This document shows, in pieces, positions 11,885-23,335 of a stretch of 64,000 nt of DNA (positions are counted from its first letter, which is position 1; each line of letters starts with the position of its first letter). The stretch is from assembly GCF_019175385.1 (NCBI RefSeq), contig NC_083339.1, forward strand, positions 113,197,601 through 113,261,600, read 5' to 3'. Under the pieces are notes generated by a model, which made no database searches, was not told where the DNA came from, and saw only the letters and a program-made list of their open reading frames with translations. Source of the DNA: Lycium barbarum (taxonomy: Eukaryota; Streptophyta; Magnoliopsida; Solanales; Solanaceae). Made by a program: the position numbers and the translations under genes.

Positions 11885-14366
11885 ATCAATATCATATGCA
11901 AGCCGACAAGGCTGCCACTATAGACGAACATCATATCATAGCACATCATATAGACACAGCTGAACAAAACTTATACACAACCCACACATATGTCTACAGA
12001 CCTCTAAGAGTATCAATAGTGAAATATGGAGGGACAGGGCCCCGCCGTAACCCTGGGTAAACATATACGTACATCATAAGATCTGTACCAAAAGTCTAGG
12101 CTCCGGAACAACAGAGCTCTCCAAGACAGCTGAGTGGAAGTCCTATGCTGAAGGATCACCAAACCGACTATCTGTACCTGCGGGCATGAAACGCAGCCCC
12201 CCAAAGAAAGGGGGTCAGTACGAAATATGTACTGAGTATATAAAGCATGAAATACATTAAGGAAGATCATAACTAAAGTAGAGATTCCCGGAGACAAGTA
12301 TGATAATCAAGAGATCACTGTACCTGTGCTTTACGAAACAAAATCATGCATATCATTATCATATACCATACCCGACCCATTATGGGACTCAGTGAATACA
12401 GTCGAAATCATGCATATCATTATCATATACCATACTCGGCCCATTATGGGACTCGGTGAATAAAGTCGTGCACACGTATACCATACCCGACCCATCATGG
12501 GACTCGGTGCCATAATCATATAATCATGTCATCATATCATCATATACATATACTGTACCCGACCCTCTAGTGAGGGACTCGGTGAACAATGCAGTGAAAC
12601 TGTGCACGAATACATACCCGGCCCGGGACTCGGTGAACGACACAATAACAGTATGCACGAGTAGAATATCATGAGCAACCACATGCAACTAAATCATTAT
12701 CTGAGACTTAATAGAATAAGTGGAATAACTACACTCGAGTATTAAGGCGATAGTCATGTTGAGTACCCTTTAAATGTCACTATGGACTATACCAAATAGA
12801 GCCTCAGGAAGCATAGACATGTATCAAGATAATATGAAATAGCTTATGAAAGTCAAGGACATTAGTCATCGTAGAGTCTCTAAGAATAGGAGCTTATACA
12901 TACCGACTACTATCCAATGTATAGAAGACTTGAGAGGCAATAGCTCAATTGCCTTAAGAGTTCTAACATTAAGAAGTGAATAAGAATCATGAATCACACT
13001 CGAAACTTATGAATAGAATTACCCCACAGCTCATATCGTACGTTACTTATATCTAAGACATGCCAAAAGAAAGAAGGGATAGCTTTACATACCTGTTGAA
13101 GGTTAATCGTAATCACGTTCGCTTCGTCGCCCCTTTAGCCTATTTAATATGAAAGTAACACTATCGTTAGTAAACTATACTTTCTAGCTTATCAATCTGC
13201 AACCAATTACCTATATGAACCATTCTTCAATTCATACTCTCTTGATTTGGATTTTTATTAGTTAAGAACTTAATGGAAATCGGACAACATTTCCCCTATA
13301 TAACTTGCCTAACCCGAACTTCCAATTAACCTCCTGTTACCACAGCAATACCAACAATGACAGCAATAGCAATATTCATATAGAATCCTTACAATCCAAC
13401 CCATAAACAACTCAACAACCTTTCTTAATCCCTTTCCAATCCAAATCATTAACATTTAAGATTATACACTAAACAAACCAACATACGTTTTGTATACGAT
13501 ACGTTATACACTCCTTTCTTCCAAATTTAAAATCCACATCAACGACAACACGACAACAACACGCGAACATGAACCATACTTTTAATCCTCTCAACTCAAC
13601 AATTCCATATAACAACCACAACTCCTAATATCAACGGATTCATGCAATTTCTTACTTCCAATTTCATCGAATATAATTTTAATCTTTCCATTTCAACATC
13701 ATCAATACAATTATACCATAAAATGAGAAAATCTTATCTTAATTTAATCGGAGGAAATTCTACGCTTAATTGCTCCAATTTCGCTATTTCTTTTTCCTCA
13801 ATTCAATACCAATGTTGCTATCACCTCCTTGGACTTGTAAATCACCTTGGAATTAAATCAAAGCAAACATTTTTTTTTTTTTTACCATGGTTGGCCGTGA
13901 GCAGCAGCCATGGCTATGCCCTCTCTTTTCTTTTTCACAAAGTTAGAAATTTGCAAATGAAGAATGATAGTTTGAGTTAGTCATTGAAATATATATTTAT
14001 ATGATGTCCCTCCATTGGACACGTCCCCCCCCCCCCCCCCCCCCCCTCTCCTTAATGACTCATCAATTGATTTGTTTTATTTTGTATTTTTTTAATTAAC
14101 GAATCGGGTAGGGCCCTCCTTAATAATAATTAGCTAACTTAACTAATCTTAATTAATCACTAATTTCCACTTAATAATCTAATGATAGTTAATTAGTCCG
14201 TAATCTCCAATAATATTTCTACTCTAAAAAAAATTTATAAGAAATTCGTGTACTAATTAAAATTGAGAATTAAAAGTTCTTATTTCATATCCAAAAATAA
14301 TCCCGTCTTTAACTTGAGTCGATTTGCTTGCGAATAATTCGACGTATAAAAATACAGGGTATAACA
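11885..14366 (-). repeat. 5' LTR of element B, truncated at the inner side
   Basis: Matches 5983-8484 but lacks the first 263 bp of the plus-strand LTR order, including the (AT)n tract. In element sense this is loss of the end of the 5' LTR together with the primer binding site. It ends ataaca at 14366 next to the duplication gaaaa. It contains a C-run at about 14025-14046. Confidence 0.85.
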
Positions 14367-14371
14367 GAAAA

Positions 14372-14464
14372 TATCGAATATGAGCACGACAAAACCCAAA
14401 CCCATCTAAAACTCTTTGGAACCTCACCAAAACTTGTGGATAAGTTCAAAATCATCATATTAAC
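14372..14464 (-). mobile_element. 5' LTR of element A, continuation
   Basis: These 93 bp continue the LTR interrupted at 5719, matching the copy at about 275-367. The match stops at 14464 where unit C begins. The expected last 235 bp of the LTR (equivalent of 368-602) are not found at the far side of unit C. Confidence 0.75.
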
Positions 14465-15221
14465 TGTTGACACCTAATTTTTGATCTCCCATAATTTATT
14501 TTAAGTGCTCAGAGTCCTTGGACAATAAATAAAATCAGCTGTGCACCCTAAAGGGTTTAGGTAATTTTTATGAAATTATTTGGGATAATATTTTACCCTT
14601 TCAAATTGATAAAGAAACGTCCAGGGCATTTTAAATTTTATGTAGAAATTGATGATATTTGAAGAATATTTTTATTGAAATTAATCAAAGGGGCAAGAAA
14701 ACCCTTTTTGGATAATTGTTTGATCCATTAATTAAATCAAGGAATATTAGATTAATGAGTAGTTTTATTCCATTTTATTGTCTAAGGCACTTTGATTAAT
14801 TAAAAGAAGTGATCATTTTACCCTTTAAATCATGATTCTGTGTACGTTTGCATAGTTTATTAATTTTCATTTATCTAGTTAACTAACTCAAAACCGGTAT
14901 CTGCAAAATGATTTTTATTTTATTTACGAGTCATGTTTTAAATTATTAAGTCCTAATGGACTAATAATTATTTATTTATTTACTATTTTTTTAGACTCTC
15001 TATACATATATATGTATACACCATGTTTACACCAATATACATGGTGCGTGTATATATATAATGATGGGCCCAACGTTTTTAAAAAATAAATAAAGGACCA
15101 GGCCCAGTCCAACAAAGGACCAGGACCCGCTCCATTAAGAGGTGAAAAGAGGGGGAGTATATACTCTTCCCACCCATAATTTTTAGAAGACCTTAGGCAT
15201 TTGTTGGTGTAAAGAAAAGAA

Positions 15222-15260
15222 AGAGGAGGCGGCTAGGGGTAAAACCCTAGTGCCGCCTCT
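15222..15260 (+). other. GC-rich hairpin in the leader-like part of unit C
   Basis: The segment gaggcggctagggg pairs with ccctagtgccgcctc across a loop of a few bases, giving a strong stem in otherwise AT-rich DNA. It lies upstream of the TATA box at 15573, so it would be in the leader only if an earlier start is used. Confidence 0.6.
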
Positions 15261-15528
15261 TGTTCCACCACCTACCCGCCTCATTTTTTTGGTCATGTCC
15301 CATCGTTGGAGCATATAATATGGAGGAGAGGATGAAGCATTAAAATTTTCTTCCTTCTCTCACCAGAAAAACGGCTAAACATGCCCTTAAAGGTACAAAA
15401 CCCCCGATTTTATATGTATTTCCATCATCATTGCTTGTCTTAAAGTATATGAACCTTTGATTTCATTTTTACTTCAGATTTGGACCGTATATTTGAGTTT
15501 GTGAGTGGGACTTGCATAAAACTTGCAA

Positions 15529-15580
15529 GTCCCACATCGTTAGTTGTAGTTCTAAGAGCATTCTGGGGTTTGTATAAATA
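15529..15580 (+). promoter_or_regulatory. snRNA-type promoter (USE plus TATA) in unit C
   Basis: GTCCCACATCG at 15529-15539 matches the plant snRNA upstream sequence element consensus RTCCCACATCG. A TATA box, tataaata, follows at 15573-15580. The gap is 33 bp, which fits the spacing reported for Pol II-type plant snRNA promoters (Pol III types are about 10 bp shorter). The element overlaps the right arm of a perfect 12-bp inverted repeat (gtgggacttgca / tgcaagtcccac, 15506-15535). The predicted start is about 15605. No snRNA was recognised downstream, so this is more likely the retroelement promoter. Confidence 0.6.
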
Positions 15581-15892
15581 GAAACCCCCATTTGTTCGAA
15601 AAAAGGGGTTGGAAACGACAAAGAGGCTAAAAATTGCTATTTTTAGTCTTAAGAGTTCTAAAGTCAAATTTTGTTTTAAACTTAAGGTTTTTTTTTATGT
15701 TTTTCCTAGTTCTAAAATTTATATTTTATTTGTTGCGTGGTGTTCTTGTTGGCTTGAATTTGGCATTGGAGCACAAGGGTGTCTAAATCTATCGCTTGAC
15801 CCCAGTTGCACTCACAAAAGGTAAATGCCTTGTAGTTTAATTCTTTGTATTTAGATTTATGTCATGTTTAGTCAATAAGACTATGTATGGTT

Positions 15893-16620
15893 TAAGTTAG
15901 TGTTTTTTTGTTCATTGCCTCCATATTTAGACTCTGCTTATGTTGTGTTCAGTTAAATTTTGTTGGTCTTATGATGAAGTTTAAGTTGGTATCCTAGTTC
16001 ATTGCTCTTATACTTAGTTTCTGTTCATATTATGTCCAGTTAATGAGATTGTGTTGGTTTCATGATGAGGTTTAAGTTAGTATTTTTGTCCATTGTCTTC
16101 ATATTTAGACTCTGCTTATGTTGTGCTAAGCCAATAAGGTTATGAGGGGTTTAAGTTGGTATTTTTTATCCATTGCCTTCATACTTAGACTCCATTCATG
16201 TTGTGGTTAGTTAATAAGATTGCTGGGATTTTATGGTAAGGTTTAAGTAGTTTCATTGCTTTTTTTATACTCAAATTCTGCTTGATTTATGTTTAGGCAG
16301 TGTGATTGTGTAGTTTGTGATAGGATCTAGGTTAGTATATTGGCTTGTCATATTTTTATCTTGATTCTGCCTACACTATACCTAGTTAAGGTGTGTGTGT
16401 GGCTTAGGGTAGATGTCTGAGTCAATCTGCTGGTCTACTCTCTTTCTTTTCAATTTATGTCCATACTATGCCTGGTTAATGTAATTGTTTGTGGTTTAGG
16501 ACAAGGCTCAAACCTGATATGTTTGTTGTGATTCCCTTTTAATTCTGTCTGCGTTGTGCTCACTTAAGGAGTTTCATGTGAGTTATAGGGTAAGTTTCAA
16601 GTTGATAGGTTGTTTTGACT
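15893..16620 (+). repeat. Diverged tandem repeats, unit about 100 bp
   Basis: Successive units share phrases such as gtttaagttagtattttt, cattgccttcatatttagac and tctgcttatgttgtg, with a gradually decaying period near 90-110 bp. A second diverged array with unit about 80 bp (tgttatgttgaacccaacct) lies at 17279-17440. Confidence 0.65.
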
Positions 16621-19600
16621 CAATTTTTTGGCCAGAACTTTTGTTCATGCTTTGTGACTAGTTGTTCCTTTTTCTTTACACATAATCTAGGCTATAACAT
16701 TAAGCCGATGAACCTACCTCACTTAGATTTCCATTTGGCTTTCCTGCTTATACCTTTGGTTGTCCAGTTGTAACTAAAGACCTTTAAGTACAACTTGGGA
16801 CTATAGTCTAAGTTGAGGGGGTTTTTCTAATATGGATCTTCCTCCGGACTTCCTGTTCTATCATGACTGTCTAAACACCTTTAAGTGTTCCATGTAAGGG
16901 TCTGGGTTTTAGTTTATACGAATGTGTTGCTTGGTATAAGTCCTGTGCTTTGAATTAGGGCCAAGATGGGTATGTTGAAATCATGAGTGGTCTAGCCCTA
17001 TGTATATCATGTGATAAACTAGGTTTATGGGGATTAGTTTGAAGTCACAGGCTCTTTGAATGACTGATTTACTTTATGTCTTGTTATTATTCATTTGGAG
17101 GTTTGTCTTGGTCTGGGGGTTAATTAAGGAAGGGGTCAAGGAGTCTGTTTGAAGTAAGTGGTCTAAACTGGTCATTGTCTGCCCTATGTGTCCTATGTGA
17201 TCATGTGTTATTTGGGAGCTTGAAGTTTTTAACCCAGCTTGATCATGGTTTGTCCTGTCTGACCATATATGTCATGGGAAAGTCAAGTCTTGTTATGTTG
17301 AACCCAACCTAAATGATACTTGTCTTATGTGGTTATGCGTCATGGAAAAGTCAAGTTTGTTATGTTGAACCCAACCTGATTATTACTTGTCTTATGTGGT
17401 TATGTGTCAAGAAAAAGTAAAGGCTTATTATGTTGAACTTTAGTCGTCATTATTGTCTCACCTGATCATGTACCTGTTTGAAAGGTAGAAAGTTTAAAAG
17501 GAAATGGAACTAATCTGATCATCGCTTATTCTTTCTTGAATATGTTGTTTGTTTGGGAGTTGAAGTTTGTCATGTGCTAGACCTGGCCTGATCATGCTTG
17601 TCCTCTAATGGAATTTTGATTCTAAAAAGTGAAAGTGTACTGTGTGCTCCTTGTGGAATTTTTGTTGTCCCACTTGGCCACTTATTTGGCCTGATTCATG
17701 TTGTCTCACCTAAGTATTACATACTTAATAAAACTTGGCACTTTGAGTCACAATAATATATAATTGAAACAAGGTCTTAAATGTGATCTTGGGGAAGAGA
17801 AGGGTCTTAACTTGGACAAAGTATTTCACTTGGCTCTGCTTTTGTCTTGACTGTCTTATTTGTGGTAAGTGTGGGAGTTTGTTAAACTACCTCTGAGTAG
17901 AACATGTGAAGTGTGTGGTTGTGATGTGTTTGAGTCCAAAAAGGTTTTTAATGTGGCTATAATAAACTAGGTTCAGAGAAGTTATAACATGGTCTATGTT
18001 TGATAAAAGGTGGGCAAATCATCTAGTTTAATAGGTTGATTAAGAGGTAATTGTTTATGTTTGTTCTCACCTAGCAAATGGAATATGGCTATTCTGATAA
18101 AAGGGGTATAAAAAGGGATTTAAAGGTTGGCAGTTTTGGCAAGAGTATATGCATGTGTGTGTGGCCCATGGGTTATGTCTGTGTGCAGGAAACCCTTTTT
18201 CTCTTTTTTAAGAACTTGCCACCTAGTTACAATAATAGGTCAGGATAAAGGATTAAAGAAGGAAGGATGATGGGATCTTTTTTACAAATATTGCTTAACT
18301 TGTCCTTGTGTGGTCTTTTCTAGATACTGTTATGTTCCCTTTAATGTTGAAAAATGAATTCTTTTAAAAAAGAGTGGTGATAAGGCCAAAATGGTGGTGT
18401 TGAAGTCTGTTGATTGTTTCTTTTTGTGGTTTGATCCTGATGGAAAAGAAAATGTGTACTTTTTCCTTTGAATTACAGTGTAGACAAGAACAAAGACCCT
18501 TTTTATGATCTTGGTCTTAGTTTGAAATTGCTAGGAAGAACTAGTTTGTTGTTACTTGCTATGTGTTCATGGTGTGTCCGTCTCTAGTACTCGTAATGGA
18601 ATTTGGGTAATAAAATGCCTTTAGAATCTGGACCTGGTGCTCATAAATCAGCTAGCTTGTTGTTGGTCTGCTATATGTCTATGAAGGGCCTGTTCCCAGT
18701 AAATCATTTTAACTTGATAACTAAGGTTTATTTTTATAATCTGGACATAGTCCTTAACAGGTTTCTACTGTGTGCTATGTGTTTATAAGGGGTCTATTCC
18801 TAATGTTCATAGTGAATTTGGTAACAAAGTCCTTAAGATTTGGGCATTAGTCCCATGGGTTCATTGTGGAAACTGTATGGTAGAGCCAAGTTGTCCCAGA
18901 TCTTCCATGGCCTTTAGTGGTGTCAGTAGGGTATGAAGGAGAGGGAAAAGGTCTTATAAGAGTGAAGGTGAGCCTGGGCATGAACTGGAGGTAATGACCA
19001 GTGGAACCCATGATCCCTTTGATGAAAGGGAGATTCAGGAGAAGGAGATGGGGGAGGTGATGACCCTACCCTATCCTGCTTCCCCTTTCCTTACCCTGAG
19101 ATCCCACCCTTTTCTTTTATAACTCTTTTTCATGGCCTTGGGACACACAAAGGCACAAGGTGATTTGGAATAGTCTAACTATGTTTAACAGGGAGGGGAA
19201 GACACACCTAGAATCAAATAAGCTACTATTAATACTTTCCAAGTCTGAGTGTTATGTGATTCCCACCTTGCCTTATGAAAATCCCTTTGTCTGAAAGGTT
19301 TGTAGGTTTTCTGAGCCTTACTTGTTTAAAATTGGTTGTATGTGTAAAGGGAAAGTAGGAGGAGGCTGATTGGTTGTGTTATGTGGGCCTGAGTCCACCT
19401 ATGAGAAAACTGAGTTTCCACTGGGATTTGCCATTTATTTTGCTGTTGGCCATGTGTCTTTGCTCATTTTCCCTAACTTGTTTATCCAAACTAATATTGG
19501 AGACTTACCACTTGGTTTATTGATTAAGACTTTCTTTATGGGATGTTTTGATTCCTTGTTTGCCAAAACTGTGATCATGTTATAGGTCTGCTTCTTGCCT

Positions 19601-21140
19601 CCTCTTCCTCTCCTTTTGTTATTTGAAGAAGTTTCTGGTTAGTCTAAATGTGTCAATAAGACTTGCCATGGGAGTCTTTTTTTTCTTCATCAAAGGCCAG
19701 CAAAACTTAATTATTTTTTAACAAATGATCTTGATTAATGAACCAGCTGGTTAAGTGCATGAGTTAATACAAAGGGGCAAGTCTTAGAAGCAGCCAATTT
19801 CAAATGTGTGCTTTTAAAATCCTAAGTGTTGTCAAAACTTCTTTCAACTGGAACAAGTGACATTATCATGAGCCATGGTTTTCTGTGAAGCCTTCCCAGG
19901 CCCCTTTCCCTGTGAATACTATGCTTCCTTTTGGACTTGGTTGTGTGTAATCTTGAGCTTGGTTTGAGGTAGGAGGAATGCCATCACTTGAATTAGTGTA
20001 ACCAGTTTTGTTTCCTCTAGGAAGTGACTAGAACCCTTATAAATAGATAGGTTAGGCTGTCTGAACATGGGCATTTGAAACTTTTCTTTTTATGAGGAGT
20101 CCATAGGTTAAGTGATTTTCTAAAAAGGGACAAGCTTGTATTTGACCACAAACCCTCCTGTATTTTGCTTTGATATGGATGAAGTGTTCCAGTTTATTCC
20201 TTCTGTTCCTAGGACTATCTAACAAGTCCATGGATTTGATTGATCATTATCTTTGCTATTTCTAAAGCAGTTGTGTGCATTATCCTTGTCATCATCCAGT
20301 CATGAAACTGAATCCCCCCACCCTTTTTTTCTCATTAATTCTATAGTTGCTGATTATCTAGTCTCACTTAGGTGTTGGTATTTGCTATGTTTGATGTAAA
20401 TATCTCGCTTTAGAGTATGGCACTTAACTGTTGGTTTGGTTATGGGTTTTGCTTGAAATATGTTATCACTCCCAAGTTCTATACTCTCTTTTCCTCTTGC
20501 TTGGGATGCACTGGTTGAGGGTAAACTGTTGTAGTTCAGGGTCGTCCAGGCCTTCTTGGTGTTAGCCATGCCTGGGGTTCTTAGAAGCCTCTTGGAACTT
20601 GTGCGACATCAAGGATATAAGGAAAGGACTCAGTCCCCATGTCATTGCAAAATCTTCAACCAAGGCAAATCCATTCAAGGAGAAACGGGATAAGGATAGA
20701 ATAACATGAGTACTTTTTCTTATTTTTATACTATGTGCAGTTTTACTATTTTAGTGATAAGTTCAGTGTTTATAAACTAACCGGGTCCCTTTTCTTTTTT
20801 ACCCCTGTCCTCACTCGCATGGCCACTCGGGTCCAGCCAAAGCCCACTTATTAGGCCAAAGGCCCAATAGGAAATTAATTCAAAAATCGTGTCCGCAATG
20901 ACAAAGCAAATAGCAAGGCGCGCAGAAGGCCCAACCATGGGTGAAAATGGATAAACTAGGGGCTTTGTACGCCCCAAGTCTAGTTCTACTTTCATTATCA
21001 TTTTACATTATTTGTTTAAAGCTTTGATGTACTTGTAATATGTATGCAAACTCATATTATAGTGGAAAGTATTATAGTTAGAATTAGCCGTCATAGGACA
21101 ACGGTGCTTATACCGTTTAGATGATTTTAGGTCCCCAACA

Positions 21141-21862
21141 AATTTCCAAAATCGCGAGCAAATTCAACGTTTTAAAGCTAAGTGTAAAAAATGCGGTTTC
21201 ACAAATTCTTTTTTAATAATAACTCATGTTTTAGACTCCAAACGGTCACAAATGATTATTGGTAACAAAAGCATTTTCCAAAGCTTAACAAAATTACAAA
21301 CTCTTCTTCAAACAAACCTTTCTTGAACTTACACAAAAGAGTTATCCTTTTACAATTGCTCGATATAAAATTTAGGCCTCAGCCCACGGATAATCTCTAA
21401 AAAAGAAAGTTTGTGTCATTCACGGGCTTCAGAAAAATGGACCAATTTCCACACTTAAAGCCTTTTTTAAAACTAACAAGGACCAGATTTGCCAAAAAGA
21501 AATGTATACACAACTCTCTTTTCTTTGAAAAATTAAACCAAAGTTTTTCCTATGATTGCAGTTTTGTCCAAGGAAAAGGCCACAAAATCGAGTATATAAA
21601 ACTAAGATATACTCCTTTGAACATACAAAAACGCTCTTTTATAGCATAAAAACCAATTGTAATATAAAGTTTTGGATAAGACTGAATGTACCAAAACGGA
21701 GTGACTCGAGCCAAAGTATGAGCATGAGTAGTATTTAACACTATGAAAAAACACAGAACTTCGCTTTTCTCTTCACTTATTAAATATAATATACTCCTTA
21801 TATATATAACAATAGACTATTTATACAAGGATATTTTAAATCCAAAAACTACGATACTCCGT
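21141..21862. other. No gene seen; sequence between unit C and LTR D
   Basis: AT-rich sequence without recognisable coding, repeat ends or target duplication. Several small overlapping frames on both strands look like chance. It may be interior sequence of the element that owns unit C or LTR D. Confidence 0.5.
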
Positions 21863-23335
21863 TGTCAAGTCCTATTTTTGCCTAAGCCGTGCGGGCACTT
21901 ACCTTTCCACTTCGGTAAGCGAACCCTCAACCCAACAAGGTATAAATACGTAAAAGAATGACCAGAAGTAGCAGAATAGTACAAATATATAAGTCTCACG
22001 ATATAGATATAGAAGTAGTAGAATAGTGCGAAATAATAACAACACCTCCAGGGTCTAGTCTGAATAACGCAAGAGCATCTAACAAGGAAATAATACAATC
22101 TGAAATACAAATACATAAGGTCTCTATATCTCTGAATAGAATAGGACATAAAGATAGAAAAGTCTTCAAGGCAGCGGACGGCCATGCTCACCCTGGAGAC
22201 TCGAAGAGGAAGCTGAAGCAACTATCAACCACACGTCATAGAAGTGGATCCAACCTGATACTCTCCATTCATAAAAGAATGCAGCCAGTGCAGGTCAGTA
22301 TAAACAACAGTACTGGTAGGCATCATCGGCCGACTAAGCATAGCTAACACAACTCAGATAATAAAGCAGATAAGCAAATAAACCAACAAGTATAAGTCAA
22401 AACGAAATCAGAATCAAGTATCCATCATCGCCTATGTAAAGCATCTGATCCCAAGTGTGCCAAGTCTGAACATATACAAGTCATAATGCAATGCAATTCA
22501 GTAGTGTATGAATGCAACGCAATGCCATGCAAATGAGGTGTACACATGCACTCCGGACGGAAATATCGACGTCTCAGTAGCACAACCCAGCGTGACTCGC
22601 GAAGTCTAAGTGCCACCCGTCCCGGATCTTTGCCCAAAAGACAGACGGGACCTTGGGGGACCCGCGGAGTCCATGCACTAACAACAATTTCGGAAATAAC
22701 ATCGGATATCGGCCATGCGATCAACGATTCCGGGATGAACATTGGACATCGGATTCTCACATCACTCAAGTAAAAGAGTTCGCTCAAATGGCAATTTCAA
22801 TCATCAACGATTTCGGGATGAACATCGGACATCGGCCTCCCACGTCACTCAAGTAAAACTGAGCCCAGCTCATCAAATGTTTCATCAGTGTCATCAATAC
22901 CACAACAATGTATCATGAAATTGAGAATGCATGCAATGCATGAATCACATCAATAATCATGCTCAATATCACAAGTACCAACAGTGGGTACGCCAATAAT
23001 ATATCCGAATCACAAATACTGACAGTGGGTATGCCCATCATATAATCGAATCATAAGTACCAACAGTGGGTACGCCAAGAATATATCTGAGTACATGTTA
23101 GACGGTTCAATTTCCTAGTCCAAAAATACGGGATGCTATAGCTTGAACCGTATTTCATTCAAATAAATTTCGAACCTTGACGAAACTTATTTTCTTTGAT
23201 TTGTTTAACTTCTAATCTTTATGATACATCCGAAATCACTCTAACCACCTATCAGCTTGAAGGATAACCTCATTTTCATTACTAGTATCATTTAACTCGC
23301 ACACTTTCCAACGCATGAGAATACGGGATGTAACA
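21863..23335 (-). mobile_element. LTR remnant D, gypsy-like
   Basis: The opening tgtcaagtcc followed by gtgcgggcacttacc parallels the opening of LTR A (tgtcatgacc ... gtgtgggcacctacc). The end reads acgggatgtaaca, the minus-strand LTR start known from Solanaceae gypsy elements. A taggcatcatcggccgacta stretch near 22317 parallels 3246-3260 in LTR A. The flanks tccgt and accac do not match, so a target duplication is absent or eroded. Small reading frames such as 22425-22787 fall in tandem repeats. Confidence 0.6.
22721..22886. repeat. 83-bp tandem duplication in LTR D
   Basis: Two units beginning tcaacgatt at 22721 and 22804, each with gggatgaacat, gacatcgg and cactcaagtaaaa. A partial earlier unit is at about 22680. 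A separate three-copy array with core ccaacagtgggtacgcc lies at about 22978-23090. Confidence 0.8.

Larger units (their letters stand above)
5720..14366 (-). mobile_element. LTR retrotransposon B, nested inside LTR A
   Basis: The unit begins tgtcacgacc at 5720 and ends tataaca at 14366 (TG...CA). It is flanked by the 5-bp duplication gaaaa at 5715-5719 and 14367-14371. LTR A sequence reads through once it is removed, as shown by the copy at 1-367, so this is a clear nested insertion. The LTRs are 5720-8484 and 11885-14366. The polypurine tract beside the low-coordinate LTR puts the element on the minus strand. The internal region (8485-11884) is about 3.4 kb with no recognisable gag-pol. The high-coordinate (5') LTR lacks the segment equivalent to 5720-5982, and no primer site remains. 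Confidence 0.88.
14465..21140 (+). mobile_element. Long LTR-like unit C, possible solo LTR of a giant retrotransposon
   Basis: Begins tgttgacacc exactly where LTR A breaks off, and ends gtccccaaca. I recognise the opening as the start of a common Solanaceae LTR. It carries an snRNA-like promoter at 15529-15580, a leader-like hairpin at 15222-15260, and diverged tandem repeats at about 15893-16620 and 17279-17440. No coding sequence was found in 6.7 kb, and the reading frames at 15440-15824, 18603-18788, 19370-19585 and 20354-21001 lack recognisable domains. Very long LTRs are known in Ogre/Tat gypsy elements, which is a possible affiliation only. Flanks ttaac and aattt do not form a target duplication, so the solo-LTR reading is uncertain. 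Confidence 0.5.

Noticed and set aside
15529..15700. A functional U-snRNA gene downstream of the USE/TATA pair
   Set aside because: No Sm site, 3' box or recognisable snRNA sequence follows; the promoter lies within an LTR-like unit.
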